A program made the translations under genes and the position numbers. Shown one piece after another: positions 33,671 through 45,714 of a DNA stretch of 64,000 nt (its first letter is position 1; every line of letters starts with the position of its first letter). The DNA comes from Sphaerolaimus hirsutus (lineage: Eukaryota > Nematoda > Chromadorea > Monhysterida > Sphaerolaimidae), in contig OZ038453.1 in NCBI GenBank assembly GCA_964036195.1, positions 12,313,206 through 12,377,205 of the forward strand, written 5' to 3'. The notes below the pieces were generated by a model that saw only the letters and a list, made by a program, of their open reading frames with translations, ran no database searches and was not told the origin of the DNA.

Positions 33671-34096
33671 TTGGTCTGTCGGGAAAGTTCGTTCCGTTTC
33701 AAGATCGTCTCAGATTGGATCGTCCTGGACGATCAGTGGGGATTCAGCTGGGGTATATAATCTGGAATTTAGTAAAGCATAAAATTTTACCGCAAAACTG
33801 ATAAGGTAAAAGTCGATCCAGCGCTAATCTATCTATCAATAATGCCCTCAACTCGACAAGCACGATCCACCGTTTCTGGAGTTTTCAATTTTTCGATGAA
33901 ATTTCAACGTCAAATCAGTTGGGAACATAAAGTTGGAGATATGTATTATCATCTACTTTTATGTAATCAATTTCTCGGTTAATTATTATCCTTGAATTTT
34001 ACATTGATCGATAATTCCAGCTTTTATACACCGACTCAAACCTCACAATGCACGACGATCAAAGGGGAGACGGAACGAACTTTCCCGACAGCCCAA
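33671..34096. mobile_element. mariner-like MITE
   Basis: The ends TTGGTCTGTCGGGAAAGTTC and its complement ending TTTCCCGACAGCCCAA are flanked by TA (33669-33670 and 34097-34098), as in Tc1/mariner elements. 426 bp, no transposase frame. Confidence 0.85.
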
Positions 34097-35774
34097 TATA
34101 TGTGCTATCAATATCTTTGCTTATAAATTTTTGACATCTTTGCATTAACTGCTTTAGTCTCACAGTTGTGACAGTCTTGCTTGATTCTGTTGAGTTTGTA
34201 TATATTTTTTAAACAGTGAACTGCTTGGATACAACTATTGTCTGATAAAATCTTAACAGTGTATGACACAGTACCTTTTCTTAACTGTATGTACCTACCA
34301 ATGAATAATCCTCTATGTAGTGTGGAATTAGTGTAGTATTAATAAAAAAATTCAATGGTGAAATTAGTGACTTGCAACATTCAACTGAAATACACAGTTC
34401 TAAGTTCATAAATATGACCAAAGCACTTGAACAGAAGTACCTCACTGTCAAATGAGATAGATGTGTGGCACTGACAGTTACAAAAAAGTTTGAAAGGTAA
34501 ACAAGATGTGCTGCATCTTGAAATCTTTGTAACAAAGTGAATTATTGTTGTTTTTCCACCTTTGAACCATTTGCTGGCCTCTATGTACTAACTGTGATTC
34601 AGCCTTGTTTACATGCAGATTTATTCTTGTCCATGTAAAGATGCCAACATCTATCGCTTGACTGAAGAGGGTAAAAATTACAAACATATACAAGGGATAC
34701 ATTTCTTGGAAATGATTTCACAAGCAATTTCACACTCATCTACTTTTTTAGGGGGAAAAACATGCACTTTTCCGCCAATGTTCACCACCGCGCGCTGTGA
34801 AACCCGGCGGGGTTCCATTTACACGATGCCAAAGGTTGGGGTGCATGAACCTTGCTACAGTAATCTCTTGAAATTAAATGTTTCAGTGTAAATGCGATAT
34901 GAATGTAAATAAGGCACAACACACGCTGGATGTAAACTGTATTCGTGTCAACTAAATTTTAGTGAATTATGTGATTTCAACTTACCTATCTGATAGAGCA
35001 TAGTTAATTTTACATCATGACACTTTATTTTCATTGTTTTTGTTAAGTGTGACTTTTGATACTTTAAAAAGTATCTTTTTAAAGATACTTTAAGTGTGAT
35101 ACTTTAAACAGACTTTTTGTGTTAGTTAGTTGACATTGAGTTGAGACGAATTTGCGATGTCAACTAGGTGTATGGGCCCTAAAATACATGAAAACATGAA
35201 TGCGAACGTTTTTAAAAGGTCCAAGTAATTTATTCATTAGATTACGGTAGGATCGCATTTCCGAGCCTATTATCGATCGCGTCGATCGTTTTGCAGCCAC
35301 TCGCAGAAAAAAATGTTTGTCTGACTGTCTTGCTCCGTTTTCTCGGTCATGCGGCGTTTTTTTTTGAGATTTTTAAAAGATGATTAATGCTAATGCACTT
35401 TTTGCGCGGCGCGTGTTCTAAGTTTGAATCAAGATTTTCGATGGTTTGTAATCGTATTTTTAGTGTAAAAATTAGTAGTATCGAAAATAATCTGAGTTGA
35501 GTAACGCTGCAGTAAATATCTTTCTTTTCCTTGTGGCGTTCGTAAGGCATCAGAGTTGGCTAGACTTTCATTTTTCAGACATTTCAGCATTTTTTAGTAA
35601 AACATTTGGCTTAGAGTTTTTCTGATCTGAGCTGTCGATTGTATTTATAGGCCCTAAACACTAGTTTACTAGCGAAGTTTCGAATAATTTGAAGAAATCA
35701 TAAATTGGCTTTGAACGCATTTGAGATTACCTATATTTTTACGTTTTCCTGACATAGGGCTTTTTTCAGACCAT
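34097..35774. other. Mostly unannotated AT-rich stretch
   Basis: Contains a possible short exon (34752-34832) and, at about 34922-35170, an element piece with ACACACGCTGGATGTAAACT and GATGTCAACTAGGTG that recurs in opposite orientation around 40663-41987. Nothing else is supportable. Confidence 0.4.
34752..34832 (+). CDS. Possible internal exon, Cys-containing
   Basis: Flanked by a strong acceptor (CTACTTTTTTAG) and a reasonable donor (AAAG|GTTGGG). It encodes about 26 residues with two cysteines (KTCTFPPMFTTARCETRR and onwards) in sequence clearly richer in G/C than its surroundings. No partner exon was found, so it may be chance. Confidence 0.2.
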
Positions 35775-36003
35775 ATTGGCGCTACGCACACTGAAGCCGA
35801 AATATTCGGCATACGCACGTTTTTGACAAATGCCGAATTAAATGCTGAATAGAAAAAAACTTGCTGAACTCAAATCGTCCGTACTCTTGAAAATTAGGCG
35901 GTTTGTCAATTCAGCATGTATTTCAGCATTCAAAAGATGCGTACACTTTTTCATGCGGAAACATTCAGCAATAGGATAAAATCTCAAATGCTGAAATGCA
36001 AAG

Positions 36004-36493
36004 ATAAACGAGGATTGGTTTTTGAGATCTCGGGATCGGATCGGGATTGACCTTTTGGTATCGGGATCGGGATTGGTTTTTGAGATTTCGGGATCGGGAT
36101 TGACCTTTCGGGATCGGGATTGGCATTTTTCGGGATCGGTAATGGCATTTTTGAAAACATTCTAATATACACGTTTTTTGCCAATGTTTTCACAAAACAG
36201 GCTCAAAAACACGTCTGGATGCCAGAAAAGAGGCATAAAGTGGACATTGGTTAAAATTTATTAATGCAAAAAGGGCATTTAATGAGGTTGACCAAATTTT
36301 CTGGGATCGGGATCGGGATTGTATAAATTTTTTCGGGATCGGGATTGTGATTTTGAAAGTTTCTGGATCGGGATCGGGATTGGCTTTTGAGATTTCGGGA
36401 TCGGGATCAGGATTGAGGTTTCAGGATCGGGATCGGGACCACCAAATCCCGAAATGTTTTAGGATCGGGATCGGGATTCCGTTTCGACCCTAG
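36004..36493. mobile_element. GGGATC-word MITE, left-truncated
   Basis: CGGGATCGGGATTGG words on the + strand, with the family core GCCAGAAAAGAGGCATAAAGTGGACA and the right end TTCCGTTTCGACCCTA. The left end is missing. Confidence 0.7.
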
Positions 36494-36633
36494 TGCCAAC
36501 CCTATCCAATATACATAATCACTATTGTCTATTGACCGAAGTTGATGCTGTACAGAGAATGTAACTAATTATATCTTGTCATAAAGTTGACATCAAAAAT
36601 TGTCATCAATTATATCTTGTCACACACACTAGT

Positions 36634-37113
36634 CAGGGGTAGGAAAGGGGGGGTTCCCCCCCCCCAAAATCACCCAGCTATCTATCTATTCCAGAGGCCG
36701 CTCAGCTATCTATCTATCCCGGAGGCAAAATTTTGGGCTACTATCCCCTAAACCCCTCCCCCCAATCGGCCAGCTATCTACCTATCTGGAGCGATTTTTG
36801 GGAAACTATACCCTAATTTTCGCTCAAAATCGCTATTTTCATACCTATATATAGATTTTCACCTCCAAAATCACTAGTTCGTGCATCTAACTGCCTATTT
36901 TGAGCTATTTTTAGTACTATATGTCCTTATATACCCATTTTTAGCCATTTTTCACCTACTTTCAGCAATTTTTCTCCTTTTCCTCCCTTCTATGCCTATA
37001 TATTGAGCCCCCGCGAACCCCCCCCCAGAAAAATTTTCAGCTATCTATCCCTCCGGAGGAGTGATTTGCTATCTATCCAACACCCAGGAGGGCCGAAAAC
37101 TAGAATACCCCTG
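36634..37113. mobile_element. hAT-like MITE, CAGGGGT family, copy 2
   Basis: CAGGGGTAGG and ATACCCCTG ends with a perfect 8-bp duplication ACACTAGT (36626-36633 and 37114-37121). The interior closely matches the copies at 9311 and 50395. Confidence 0.93.
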
Positions 37114-37177
37114 ACACTAGTTGACATCAAAAATTGTGTCAACTAAATTTTGGATAATTATTGGTTTTACTTGGCAG

Positions 37178-37450
37178 CAGGGTTGGCAAAATCTCAGAAA
37201 AAAAAATCAAATACAATTTTTATACAATTTTACTACAATTTTAGTAAAAAGAATTTCACAAAAACTAATCCTGGTCACAAAGAATAAAAAATAAAAATAA
37301 AATAATAATAAAATAATAATAAAATGGAAAATTGAAGAATAAAAAAATAAAAATAAAATGGAAAATTGACGAAAAAATAAAAATAAAATATAATTTTTTT
37401 ACAATTTTACTGCAGTTTCAGTAAAAATAATTTTACTAAAACCAACCCTG
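37178..37450. mobile_element. hAT-like AAAATAAAAT-word MITE
   Basis: CAGGGTTGGCAAAATCTCAG and ACCAACCCTG ends with a perfect 8-bp duplication CTTGGCAG (37170-37177 and 37451-37458). Filled with AAAATAAAATGG and ACAATTTTTATAC words. Confidence 0.92.
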
Positions 37451-37705
37451 CTTGGCAGACGCTACAGTGTATGCACAACTTCATGTGTGCAGTGGCAAAA
37501 AGGATGAAAATTGGGGTTAAGGGTGACTTCTAGTGAAAATTATGGTCATTGTTTTCAAAAATACTTACTTTTACATTTTCCCATGGAAATAAAAGTAAAA
37601 AATTCTACTATACGTTTTCTGCACTCAGGAGTGACTAAAAATGAATATTTTACATTAACTTTGAAAACATTGATTACTTTCAACAATCTGGTTTGCAGGC
37701 ATGCT

Positions 37706-38249
37706 TAGGGTGACAAATTTCCGTTTCCGTTTTCTGCAGGCAAATTTTTTCCATTTTCCATTCAGTTTTCCGGTAATTGAATTAATTTTTCCATTCCGTT
37801 TTCCGACTACAAAATTTTTTTCCATTTCCGTTCCTGTTTTTCTGGCTAATTATCCCTTTTCTGGCTAAATTTTCAGTTTTTCTGCCTTTTTCCGGCTGAA
37901 TTTTCAGTTTTTCCGCCTTTTTCCCGTTTTCAGGCTCAATTTTCAGTTTTTCAGCCTCATATTCCCCTTTTCTGGCTCAATTGTCTGTTTTCTGTTTCAG
38001 CCAAACTGGTAAACATGCATGCAGGTTTTCAATTATGTGACTTTTTCCATTTTCCATCAAAATTTCAGCAATTTTTAGCATTTCCAGGAAATTTCCACAA
38101 TTTTTTTTGTTTTCTGGCAAAATTTCATTTTTCCATTTCCAGTTTTCCGGCCTTGTTTTCCTTGTTGCTGAAATTTTATTTCCGTTTTCTGGCAAGTGCA
38201 AAAAAATTTCCGTTTCCATTTTCCATAACAAAATTTTTTTGACACCCTA
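37706..38249. mobile_element. hAT-like GGAAAC-word MITE, copy 2
   Basis: TAGGGTGACAAATTTCC and TTTGACACCCTA ends with an imperfect duplication (GGCATGCT against GGCACGCG). Words are TTTCCGTTTTCC on the + strand, opposite to the copy at 17898, so the word direction follows the element. Confidence 0.85.
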
Positions 38250-38293
38250 GGCACGCGCTGTTCCAATGTTTATCATTACTATTCGCTCATGTA

Positions 38294-38828
38294 TAGGGTT
38301 CAAACGGGATCCCGATCCCGGATCCCGTGAAATTCCGGGATTTACCAGTCCCGATCCCGATCCTGAAACCCCAATCCTGATCCCGATCCCGAAATCTCAA
38401 AAATACCAATCCCGATCCCGAAAGTTTTCAAATCCCGATCCCGATCCCGAGAAACTCCCAAGTCCAGGATCCCGATCCCGGAAAAATTAGTGGAAATTAT
38501 AAAAAGTGAAATAATGATGTTTTTGCATGCAAAAAAGTGGATGCAAACCCCCAGCGTCAATTTTATGCCACTTTTCTGGCATCCAACAGTGTTTTGAGAC
38601 CTTTATGAACAACTGTGAATGCCAGAAAAATGGCCAAAATTTCTATCCCTAGAACCCAATCCCGATCCCGGAAAAATGCCTATCCCAATCCCGATCCCGT
38701 GACCCCAATCCCGGCCAATCCCGATCCCAAAATCTCAAATTACCAATCCCGATCCCGATCCCGAAATCTCAAAAAGTGAATCCCGATCCCGATCCTGATC
38801 CCGAAAAGTCAATCCCGTTTGAACCCTA
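38294..38828. mobile_element. hAT-like GGGATC-word MITE, copy 2
   Basis: TAGGGTTCAAACGGGATCCC and CCCGTTTGAACCCTA ends with a perfect 8-bp duplication CTCATGTA (38286-38293 and 38829-38836). Filled with ATCCCGATCCC words around a core shared, inverted, with 9833-10221. Confidence 0.93.
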
Positions 38829-39323
38829 CTCATGTACACACATTGCCCAAATTCCCAAAATGGTTCGTACGTTTTTTCTGTTTACACACTGTTGAACTGT
38901 GCTGAACTACAATATCTCAAGAATGAGCAGTTTTTTAAAAAAATTTATGGTCTTCATTTTTGAAGATCATGTTCATACATGTTCATAAAAAATGTTTCAT
39001 GAAGATGTATGAAAAACTAGATGAGATCTGGATCATTTCACAGCAGTAGATTTTCTGCCAATTGCTGAACTGGTTTGCTGAAATGAAAGTGTCTGGATAC
39101 AATTTTTTCACAAGATGCTGAAATGTTAAATTCAGCATATGACCAAAAATGCTGGAAAATCATCTAAATCCGTCCGAATTTGTCCGAATTCGTACGGTTG
39201 CTGAATGTCTGGACCCAAAAATGCTGGTCTAAAACCGTCCGAACAGCATTTTTTTAGTTCGGATTCGGCAGATGAAAACGTGCGTATGCCGAATATTTCG
39301 GCTTCAGTGTGCGTAGCGCCAAT

Positions 39324-40136
39324 GAGTACATTTCTATAACACTAAGTGTTTGATTTTTGTTCTAAAATGTGAAAAACTAAACGTGGAGGTCAAATCCACG
39401 CTTAACTCGATTTTTCTGGATTTGGCGCTTGTGAACTTTTGAAAAAATGGGTGATGTCGAGAAAAATTTTCAAAAATATTTTCTCAGAAAAGTTATCCCT
39501 CATAGAAAATGTAAATAATTAGATTTCTCTGGAATAGAAAAAAATTAAAAATAGAAGTTCTATTCTATTATAGAACTTAAAATTTAAAAAAAATTCTGAT
39601 TTTTTTAGAAATCTCAGCCAATCCGAAAAAAATATCATACATAAAAATATATAACTGGAAAATCCTGAAAAAATGACTTCTGAAAAAAAGGTGCACAGAG
39701 TTTTTGCAATCTTTTAAATCTAACAGTTGAAATGCATAGACGCTTTCTATATTTTTATAAAAAAAACTTAAATTTTTGTATTTTATGATATTATTCAAAT
39801 AAACCTCTCAGAGATATTTTCAATGCTGATCACACTGTGTAAAAAGTACCTGTTGAAAATATGCACAATAGCAGCGTTAAAAGAGAATCAAAATTTCATG
39901 CTATTTTACCAATATCTTTCTATCCTTTCTGCACACAAAGGATCAGTTACACAAAATTATAAAATTGTCTTTTAAATGTGCTATACATTTATTATGTGGA
40001 ATTTACTGTGTGTTTGCGCATTGTAAATTTACTTTTTGTCGTTTTTTGTCTGAGGTCTTTTCTGCATACAGGTATGGACGAAATGGGTTCACCTGTTACC
40101 TAAAATAGCCAAATACCGAAACAAAATATTCCAAAT
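39324..40136. other. AT-rich 5' flank of the Ly-6 gene
   Basis: No repeat of note. A possible acceptor (TTTTCTGCATACAG) lies at 40060-40073, about 65 bases before the ATG, and could mark a spliced or trans-spliced 5' leader. Confidence 0.35.
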
Positions 40137-43100
40137 ATGGACATTCGCCAACTTATCGTTATCTTTTTGCTCAATTTTTGGCACAGTGCCAATTCGGCGT
40201 CCATTCAAAAAGCATCAAATCGTCGGCGCCGCCAATCAACCTACGAACATCCGTTTTTCACGAGCCGCCAAAATCAGGGACAAAATCGGCCCGCTCACGG
40301 CGGTCACGAACTTTTCGGCCACTCGCAACAGAACCCGGTTCCCTTTTACGATTCCGGGTTTGAGACCCGCAACCCGAAACCGAACGAGTTTTCGCCTGGA
40401 TATGGTGCGGGTAAGGGATTTTTGCCGTATCCCGAGGGCGGGGCTTCGGTTCGGAAGGGTGTTCCGATCGGGAATTCTGGCCAGGTTACGAGTAAAGGTT
40501 CGTTGGGTGTAGGGGGCACCTCCCGGACCGTGTAAAATTCCCTGTAGAATGTCGAATTCTCTTATTGTTTTTTTGACGTTTGACACTTTTAATGACATTT
40601 GACGTTTTACACGGTCTGGGTAAAGTGGCGAAGTGAAAAGTTTTGTCTGGAAAATTGGGCCCGCACACGCTAGTTGAATTCGTAAGTTCGTCTCAACTCG
40701 ATGTCAACTAAATAACACAAACTTTCATTTTAAAGCATCACACTTAACAGAAACAATTAAAATCAAGTGTCATGATTAGGGATGGCCAAAAAACGTTTTT
40801 TTAACGACCCTGTTTTTTTACAATAAAAAAACATTTTAAATTAAAAACGATTTTTTTAAAGCTCCCAGATATGGTTATGGGTCAACATATAGCACTTATA
40901 CAAGGTTATAATATCAGGCTAATCCATTGACAGTGATGGATCACACTAGAAGTATGTGGGAGCACATTGGCTGGATATTATATGCTACACTAACATATCA
41001 CGGCTTATTATGACACAATAGCATGAACAAATGGAAGCTTTCACACTAAAAATGCCTCAAACCAATGAAAACAATCGCAAATGGTAAAGTGTATGTGAAA
41101 TTGCGCGCAAAAATTAGCAAAATACCTAGTACATAGTACAAAAAAATTTGGCTGCTGTTTTAAAAAAAAAACGGTTTCGATGCCTGTTTAAAAAAACAAC
41201 GTTTTTTTATATAAAAAAACGGTTAAAAAAACACCGGCCATCCCTACAGGGCGCGCAGATATTTTGCTTTGCATGCGGCGGTCAGCGTGAGCTCCGCCCA
41301 CTAGCGCTAACCCCTAAAATGACGAACGTTGGGTCAGGCTCGCCTTTTTTGTGTGTGAGCTCAATAACGACAGTTAAATTTCTACGATTTTTTACATTTG
41401 ACAGAGAACGCACATAATTTTAGCCCTCTGTGCATACGCTCGACCCGCAATTCCCATTTTCAAGCATGTGGTGGCCCTCGAAATGGTCGTAAAAGTCACA
41501 AGTTTGTATACTCGGCGTACATGATACTCTGCCCTCGCAGTGATTTATGTCTCGTGTTGGAAGCGTGCCAATGATTATTAAATCATGCGATTTCTGTAAA
41601 AAGAAAACCAATTCATCGATGTGATTATGTTAATGAATAACATTATAACAAGAATCAATTGTGTCATATTTTTATGAAACTCGCACGCGTAAACCATCAT
41701 TGGCACACTTCCAGCGGGAACCACGCGTGCAAGGTGTAAAGTAACCGGAGTGTATATGGAAAACGGGGCGCGCGCCTGGGCCAAAAAGCGCGTGCATTTT
41801 AAGATGTAGGCTGGCGCGAGTGCGCGGAGTAACAGTGGCACTTGGGTCGGTGCCAATACGCACAGGAATTTCTGCGCACACTGTAGTCATTATGTAAAAT
41901 TAACTATGCTCTTATCAGATAGGAACGTGGAAATCACCTTTTTTACTAAAATTTAGTTGACACGAATTCAGTTGACATCCAGCGTGTGTGGCGCCATTCT
42001 GATGCGAATGTATGCGTGCATGCTTATTAAATTCCCGCCAATTACGAAAAATTTATTTTTGCAATATAAGAAGAAAATTTTTTTGGAAATTTTGTTCGTT
42101 TATTTATTCGTGTGAGATTTCATTATTTCTGAGAAATTTTTTTGACATTAAAAAAACAATTTTCAACAAGAACAAATTTTCGCTGCGTTTCCCAGAGAGA
42201 TTAAATTAGGTATATATATATATATATATATATTAGGAATTCTTTTGAGACTGAATTTCATAGTATTTTCATTTATACGTATTACTGATAATTATCATTG
42301 TTCACCCCCCCCCCCCAGAACTCCCCACCTCCCACTGGTGCTACTACTGCGCCTCTCCCAGACACCACGCAACCGACCACAAATACGCGGCCGCCCTAGA
42401 CCAACTTTTCGAGTTACGAATGACGTCTTACCCCCATGACGTCATACACGAGTTTTGTCATCGGCCGCTAAATTTCAGCGCCGTTGCGAAACAGCCGTGT
42501 TTGCACGACGCATGTTATTCGATCACTTTTGGGGATCGATTGAAGGGGGGTTTGTTGGGTGGGGTTATTTGGTGGGTTATGGTAGTTGGGTGTTGGTCGT
42601 GGTCTTGAGAAGTCCCGTTTGAACACAGCTTTTGAAAAAACATGTGGTCTTTTGACTTCTGACGGTAAATTAGCAGAGACTCATTGTGCAGGTTGGTAAG
42701 TGAAACGGAATTGATTCGTGTCAAGTAAGCGTTATGTCAACTGACAAATAAACTTTGATAAGTTATCATCCACAAATTTGTGTCAATTTTTAAATTGTCT
42801 TAAAAACAGCATCTGAATTAATTTCTGATTACTGATATCGTCTGGAAGTTTTTCGGGTGAGGGGGTATTCTTTTCCTTACCCCGCCAAAAGCGGGAAGTT
42901 ATTCAAGGGGAACTTATTTGAGGATATACGGTGTACAAAAAAAAATAAAAAAGTGAAAATTATACGCACCCCAAAATTCAGACACTCCACTGACAGTGCG
43001 AGGATGTGCGGAAAACTTCCTAGCTGTTCCCCTAAATTCTGGCACTGGTCCAAAAATGGCGTCTTCATGCAGAACCCTACCAAGTGCCCACAAATTGCCG

Positions 43101-43271
43101 AACAAAGAGTGCGTTTGTGTGGGCAGGAAATTATGCGTTGAAAACATAATGGGTTATGGGCGGGCAGGCGCTTTAGGGGAGGGCGACCCTAATGGGTTTG
43201 TGAGTTTGGGTAGGGTAAAAATGACAGTCTTTTTGCTATGGTTGGGTGCTCAGATTTTTGTCGGTTTGTGA
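40137..43271 (+). CDS. Secreted, GPI-anchored Ly-6/uPAR-domain protein, ODR-2/HOT-like
   Basis: Three exons: 40137-40491, 42319-42549, 42997-43271 (stop TGA), joined in phase 1 at both introns with GTAAAG and GTTTGT donors and CCCCAG and GACAG acceptors, giving 286 residues. Residues 1-22 are a signal peptide. Residues 23-118 are a low-complexity Gly/Pro/Arg/Asn linker with an RRRR site. The Ly-6 domain follows with exactly ten cysteines (126, 129, 165, 179, 184, 199, 220, 234, 236, 242), starting CYYCASP and ending CVCVGRKLC. A hydrophobic C-terminus (about 270-286) suits a GPI signal. The CxxCASP opening, VRGC turn and CRTLP segment resemble nematode ODR-2/HOT proteins, which act in neurons. 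No expression data can be read from the sequence. Exon 1 is less certain than exons 2 and 3. Confidence 0.72.
40513..40630. mobile_element. Short relative of the palindromic introner-like family
   Basis: Facing arms CCCGGACCGTGTAAAA and TTTTACACGGTCTGGG enclose the family phrases TGACACTTTTAATGACATTTGAC. Only 118 bp. It begins 21 bases inside intron 1 of the Ly-6 gene, just downstream of the exon 1 donor. Confidence 0.65.
40782..41247. mobile_element. GGGATGGCC MITE with ACGTTTTTT words
   Basis: TAGGGATGGCCAAAAAACG and GGCCATCCCTA ends, filled near the ends with AAAAACGTTTTTT words, about 465 bp. A hAT-like terminus; the target duplication is not clear. Confidence 0.75.
41507..41757. mobile_element. 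TATACTCGG MITE, copy 2
   Basis: Close match to 22635-22884 in the same orientation, including AAACTCGCACGCGT and GGGAACCACGCGTGCAAGGT. Confidence 0.75.
42836..42940. repeat. Decayed CTCGAA-type element in Ly-6 intron 2
   Basis: GGGGGTATTCTTTTCCTTAC ... AACTTATTTGAGGATATACGG resembles a shrunken member of the TACCGTATT set. It is the only repeat in this 447-bp intron. Confidence 0.5.
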
Positions 43272-44976
43272 GTGGATTTTTATAGCGTCTCGACTCATTT
43301 TTGATGCAGTTTTTAGGTCATTTAGATCGATTTTTCGTCAATGTTGTGACACAAAGTGTGCTGATGAACTTACAGGTCTCTATTTGTTTGATACTCTTTT
43401 TCAATCTTTCAGATGCCTTTGTTTTGAATAGTTGTGAATAATTTCTCCTAAGCCATCTTAGCCAAAGTCCTGCTAGCTTGACTATCTGTTAGATTTTTTT
43501 TTCTCATGTAAAGCACCCGTGGTAATATTTATTTATTTTTACCATAATTCTTAGAGCTATTCAGCTATTTCCGTTGGGCATAATTTTACACAGCTCTTTG
43601 TGACAGTTCTCGCAGTGAATATTATAACCACATTTGTCAGACATGACTTAAAATACGTCAAAAGAGTGGGTACAAAATCTTTTTCAATGTTAGAGTGAAC
43701 ATAAAAAAGTGTTATTGCTCCAATGAATTTGGCACTCTTTGAGTGCACTCCAATGCACTCTTTCAGTGAACAAAACACCGATTACATGTTAGCTTTGGAA
43801 CCTCTAACAAGACGCTTTTTGCAAACTTGAGTAAATTGCTTTTTTATGGGCGTTTGGTTCATTTCCATCGTATAAACAAATCTTCACATTAAAATGGAAC
43901 GTTATAAAATTGCTGAGTTACTGAAAGTATACTCACAATAAAATTAGTGATTTTGGGGCAAAAATTGGGGTGCAATTTCTAAAAAATACTCACTTTTACG
44001 TTTTTCAGAATAAAAAAGTTTACTCGTATTTAGTAATGAGTAGAAGTAAAAAAAATTATTATTTACGTTTTCTCTACTTAGGGGGTTAGTAAAAACGAAA
44101 TACTTAACGTTCAGGTATACTTTGAAAAATGTTTTGTACTTTTAACAACTCTGAAAAGTACCCGCACATCGCTATTTATGTTGCTCAGGGATTTGTACCA
44201 ATACATTTTCTTTTGTTATGACTATTTACTTTTGTTTACAGGATATTTGTACCATGTTTGTGATCTATTTACATTCGATGTTTTACAATTAATTTTTCCA
44301 CATGATTTTGAATTATTTAACTTTCAAACCCTTTATAACTGCAGTTTTTTTGGCACTCAACGTGCTGCATTTAAAGTATGATACGATTTGTTGCTTACCG
44401 ATATGTTATGGCTGAATACAGCAGAAATGAATAAACATCTGATGAATAGTGTCACTTTTTGGTGAAAAATTATTAGTTTATAGCTTGATAAAAATCAGAC
44501 CCACTTAACAGTAGTACACTAATAACATAACTATTTCAATGAACTGAGTCTATTTTACAGTGGAGAGTCATTAAGCATTAATTAGCAGGTGCAGTTGTAA
44601 AAAAATCAATTTGGCATCTATTTTGGTAAATACCAGTCCTGTGACATTCCCTTACATAGCCCCTTGTGCCAAGTGGTCATACAAATTTCTTAAAAAATCA
44701 CCTGACATTAAGGTTAGATTAGAGATCATGGCCATGCAGACTTGTGTTCATACCATTGTAATTCGGGAAACTTATATTTACATCTGTTTTGAACAAATTT
44801 GAGTTTACCAGCCTGAATTATTTCTGAGCGGTAGTAGTTGACAAATTCATCAATGTATGTGGTAAACCCGAAACAAGTTTTGAGTTTCCAAAATACCCAA
44901 ATGCTAATGTGCGCAGTGCCATCGAAACTGAATCGCAAGTGTTTGTCTGTCACTCACTGTAAAATTGAAGTTTCAC
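43272..44976. other. AT-rich 3' flank of the Ly-6 gene
   Basis: ATACTCACTTTTACGTTTT words at about 43980-44110 resemble pieces at 17090-17215 and 37560-37670. No gene or RNA is seen. Confidence 0.4.
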
Positions 44977-45100
44977 TAGTGATGGAAAGGTACCGGGGCA
45001 CCGGTGCTGGTGCGGTGCCATTTTTTACCGGTGCCAGGTGCCCTTTCTGAGGAATGGCGCCGGTGCGGTACCATATTTCCCGGTGTCTTTTCCATCACTA
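44977..45100. mobile_element. ACCGGTGCC-word MITE, 124 bp
   Basis: TAGTGATGGAAAGGTACCGG and TTTTCCATCACTA ends, interior of GGTGCCGGTGC-type words. Its ends resemble those of the GGCGCC elements (compare 55329-55421), so two word types share one terminus. Confidence 0.85.
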
Positions 45101-45179
45101 TTTGTCGCATGATCGGGTGATGTTCTCATTTGTCTGGTCACTACCATATTTACCGGCAGCCCGTCCGCGGATAGTTTGA

Positions 45180-45343
45180 TACCGTATTTCTTCTAATAGA
45201 AGAGCGCCGTTCTATTTTTTTGTCAACTTGTTTACCCGCCGTTCTATTCGAGGCGCCGTTCATTTGGAGCCTTCCGTTCTATTGTTTTCGCGCGTACAAA
45301 AATGTACAAAAACATGCCATTCTATTATTAGAAGATAGGTATA
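45180..45343. mobile_element. CGTTCTATTGG-word element
   Basis: TACCGTATTTCTTCTAATAG at the left and CTATTATTAGAAGATAGGTA at the right, with GCCGTTCTATT words. Relatives occur at 19080-19225, 22340-22640, 51948-52060 and 52400-52775. Confidence 0.75.
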
Positions 45344-45561
45344 CTGTAATTTTCGGCTAAGTTTTGAGTAGTGATCCTTCAGTGTAGAAAAGTAACTGCG
45401 AATGACAATCCGTTTCTGGAACGAATGAGTTTATCATGGAAAACAGGCATCTTTAAAATTATAAAAAATGCACACACCACGCATTTTTTTCCCAACGGAA
45501 ATTTCACGCCGATCCACCACAAAATCCCCCTTCCTAACCAACAAAGTGCAAAAAGATGCAA

Positions 45562-45634
45562 CTCCCGATGTGGGGCTCGAACCCACGACCGTTGGATTAA
45601 GAGTCCAACGCTCTACCGACTGAGCTAACCGGGA
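45562..45634 (-). tRNA. tRNA-Lys (CTT)
   Basis: A standard cloverleaf: acceptor TCCCGGT/ATCGGGA, D-arm GCTC/GAGC, anticodon stem TTGGA/TCCAA with loop CTCTTAA (anticodon CTT), T-arm GTGGG/CCCAC with TTCGAGC. Discriminator G, no intron. Flanks of about 25 bases on each side match, inverted, those of the copy at 51841. Confidence 0.96.
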
Positions 45635-45714
45635 GATGATGACTCATGCATTGTTCCTATTGTCGATTGTTTCTTGCTAAGAAATACCACAGATGTGTAA
45701 CGTTGTATTCATTA

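Larger units (their letters stand above)
35775..39323. mobile_element. 3.5-kb inverted-repeat element opened by nested insertions
   Basis: Matching 49-bp ends, ATTGGCGCTACGCACACTGA on the left (35775-35823) and its complement at 39275-39323. Next to both ends are TGCTGAAAT/ATTTCAGCA words. The middle (about 36000-38836) is a stack of five or more other elements, listed separately. The undisturbed element was probably about 600-700 bp. Confidence 0.75.
40663..41987. mobile_element. Element with ACACGCTAGTTGA ends and two nested MITEs
   Basis: ACACGCTAGTTGAATTCG on the left faces TCAGTTGACATCCAGCGTGT on the right. The pieces adjoining both ends (for example TAACTATGCTCTTATCAGAT) match the shorter undisturbed copy at about 34922-35170. 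Two other elements (40782-41247 and 41507-41757) are inserted. All lies in intron 1 of the Ly-6 gene. Confidence 0.6.

Noticed and set aside
38015-38560. Phe/Ser- and Asp/Pro-rich frames
   Set aside because: They are translations of TTTCCG and ATCCCG words.
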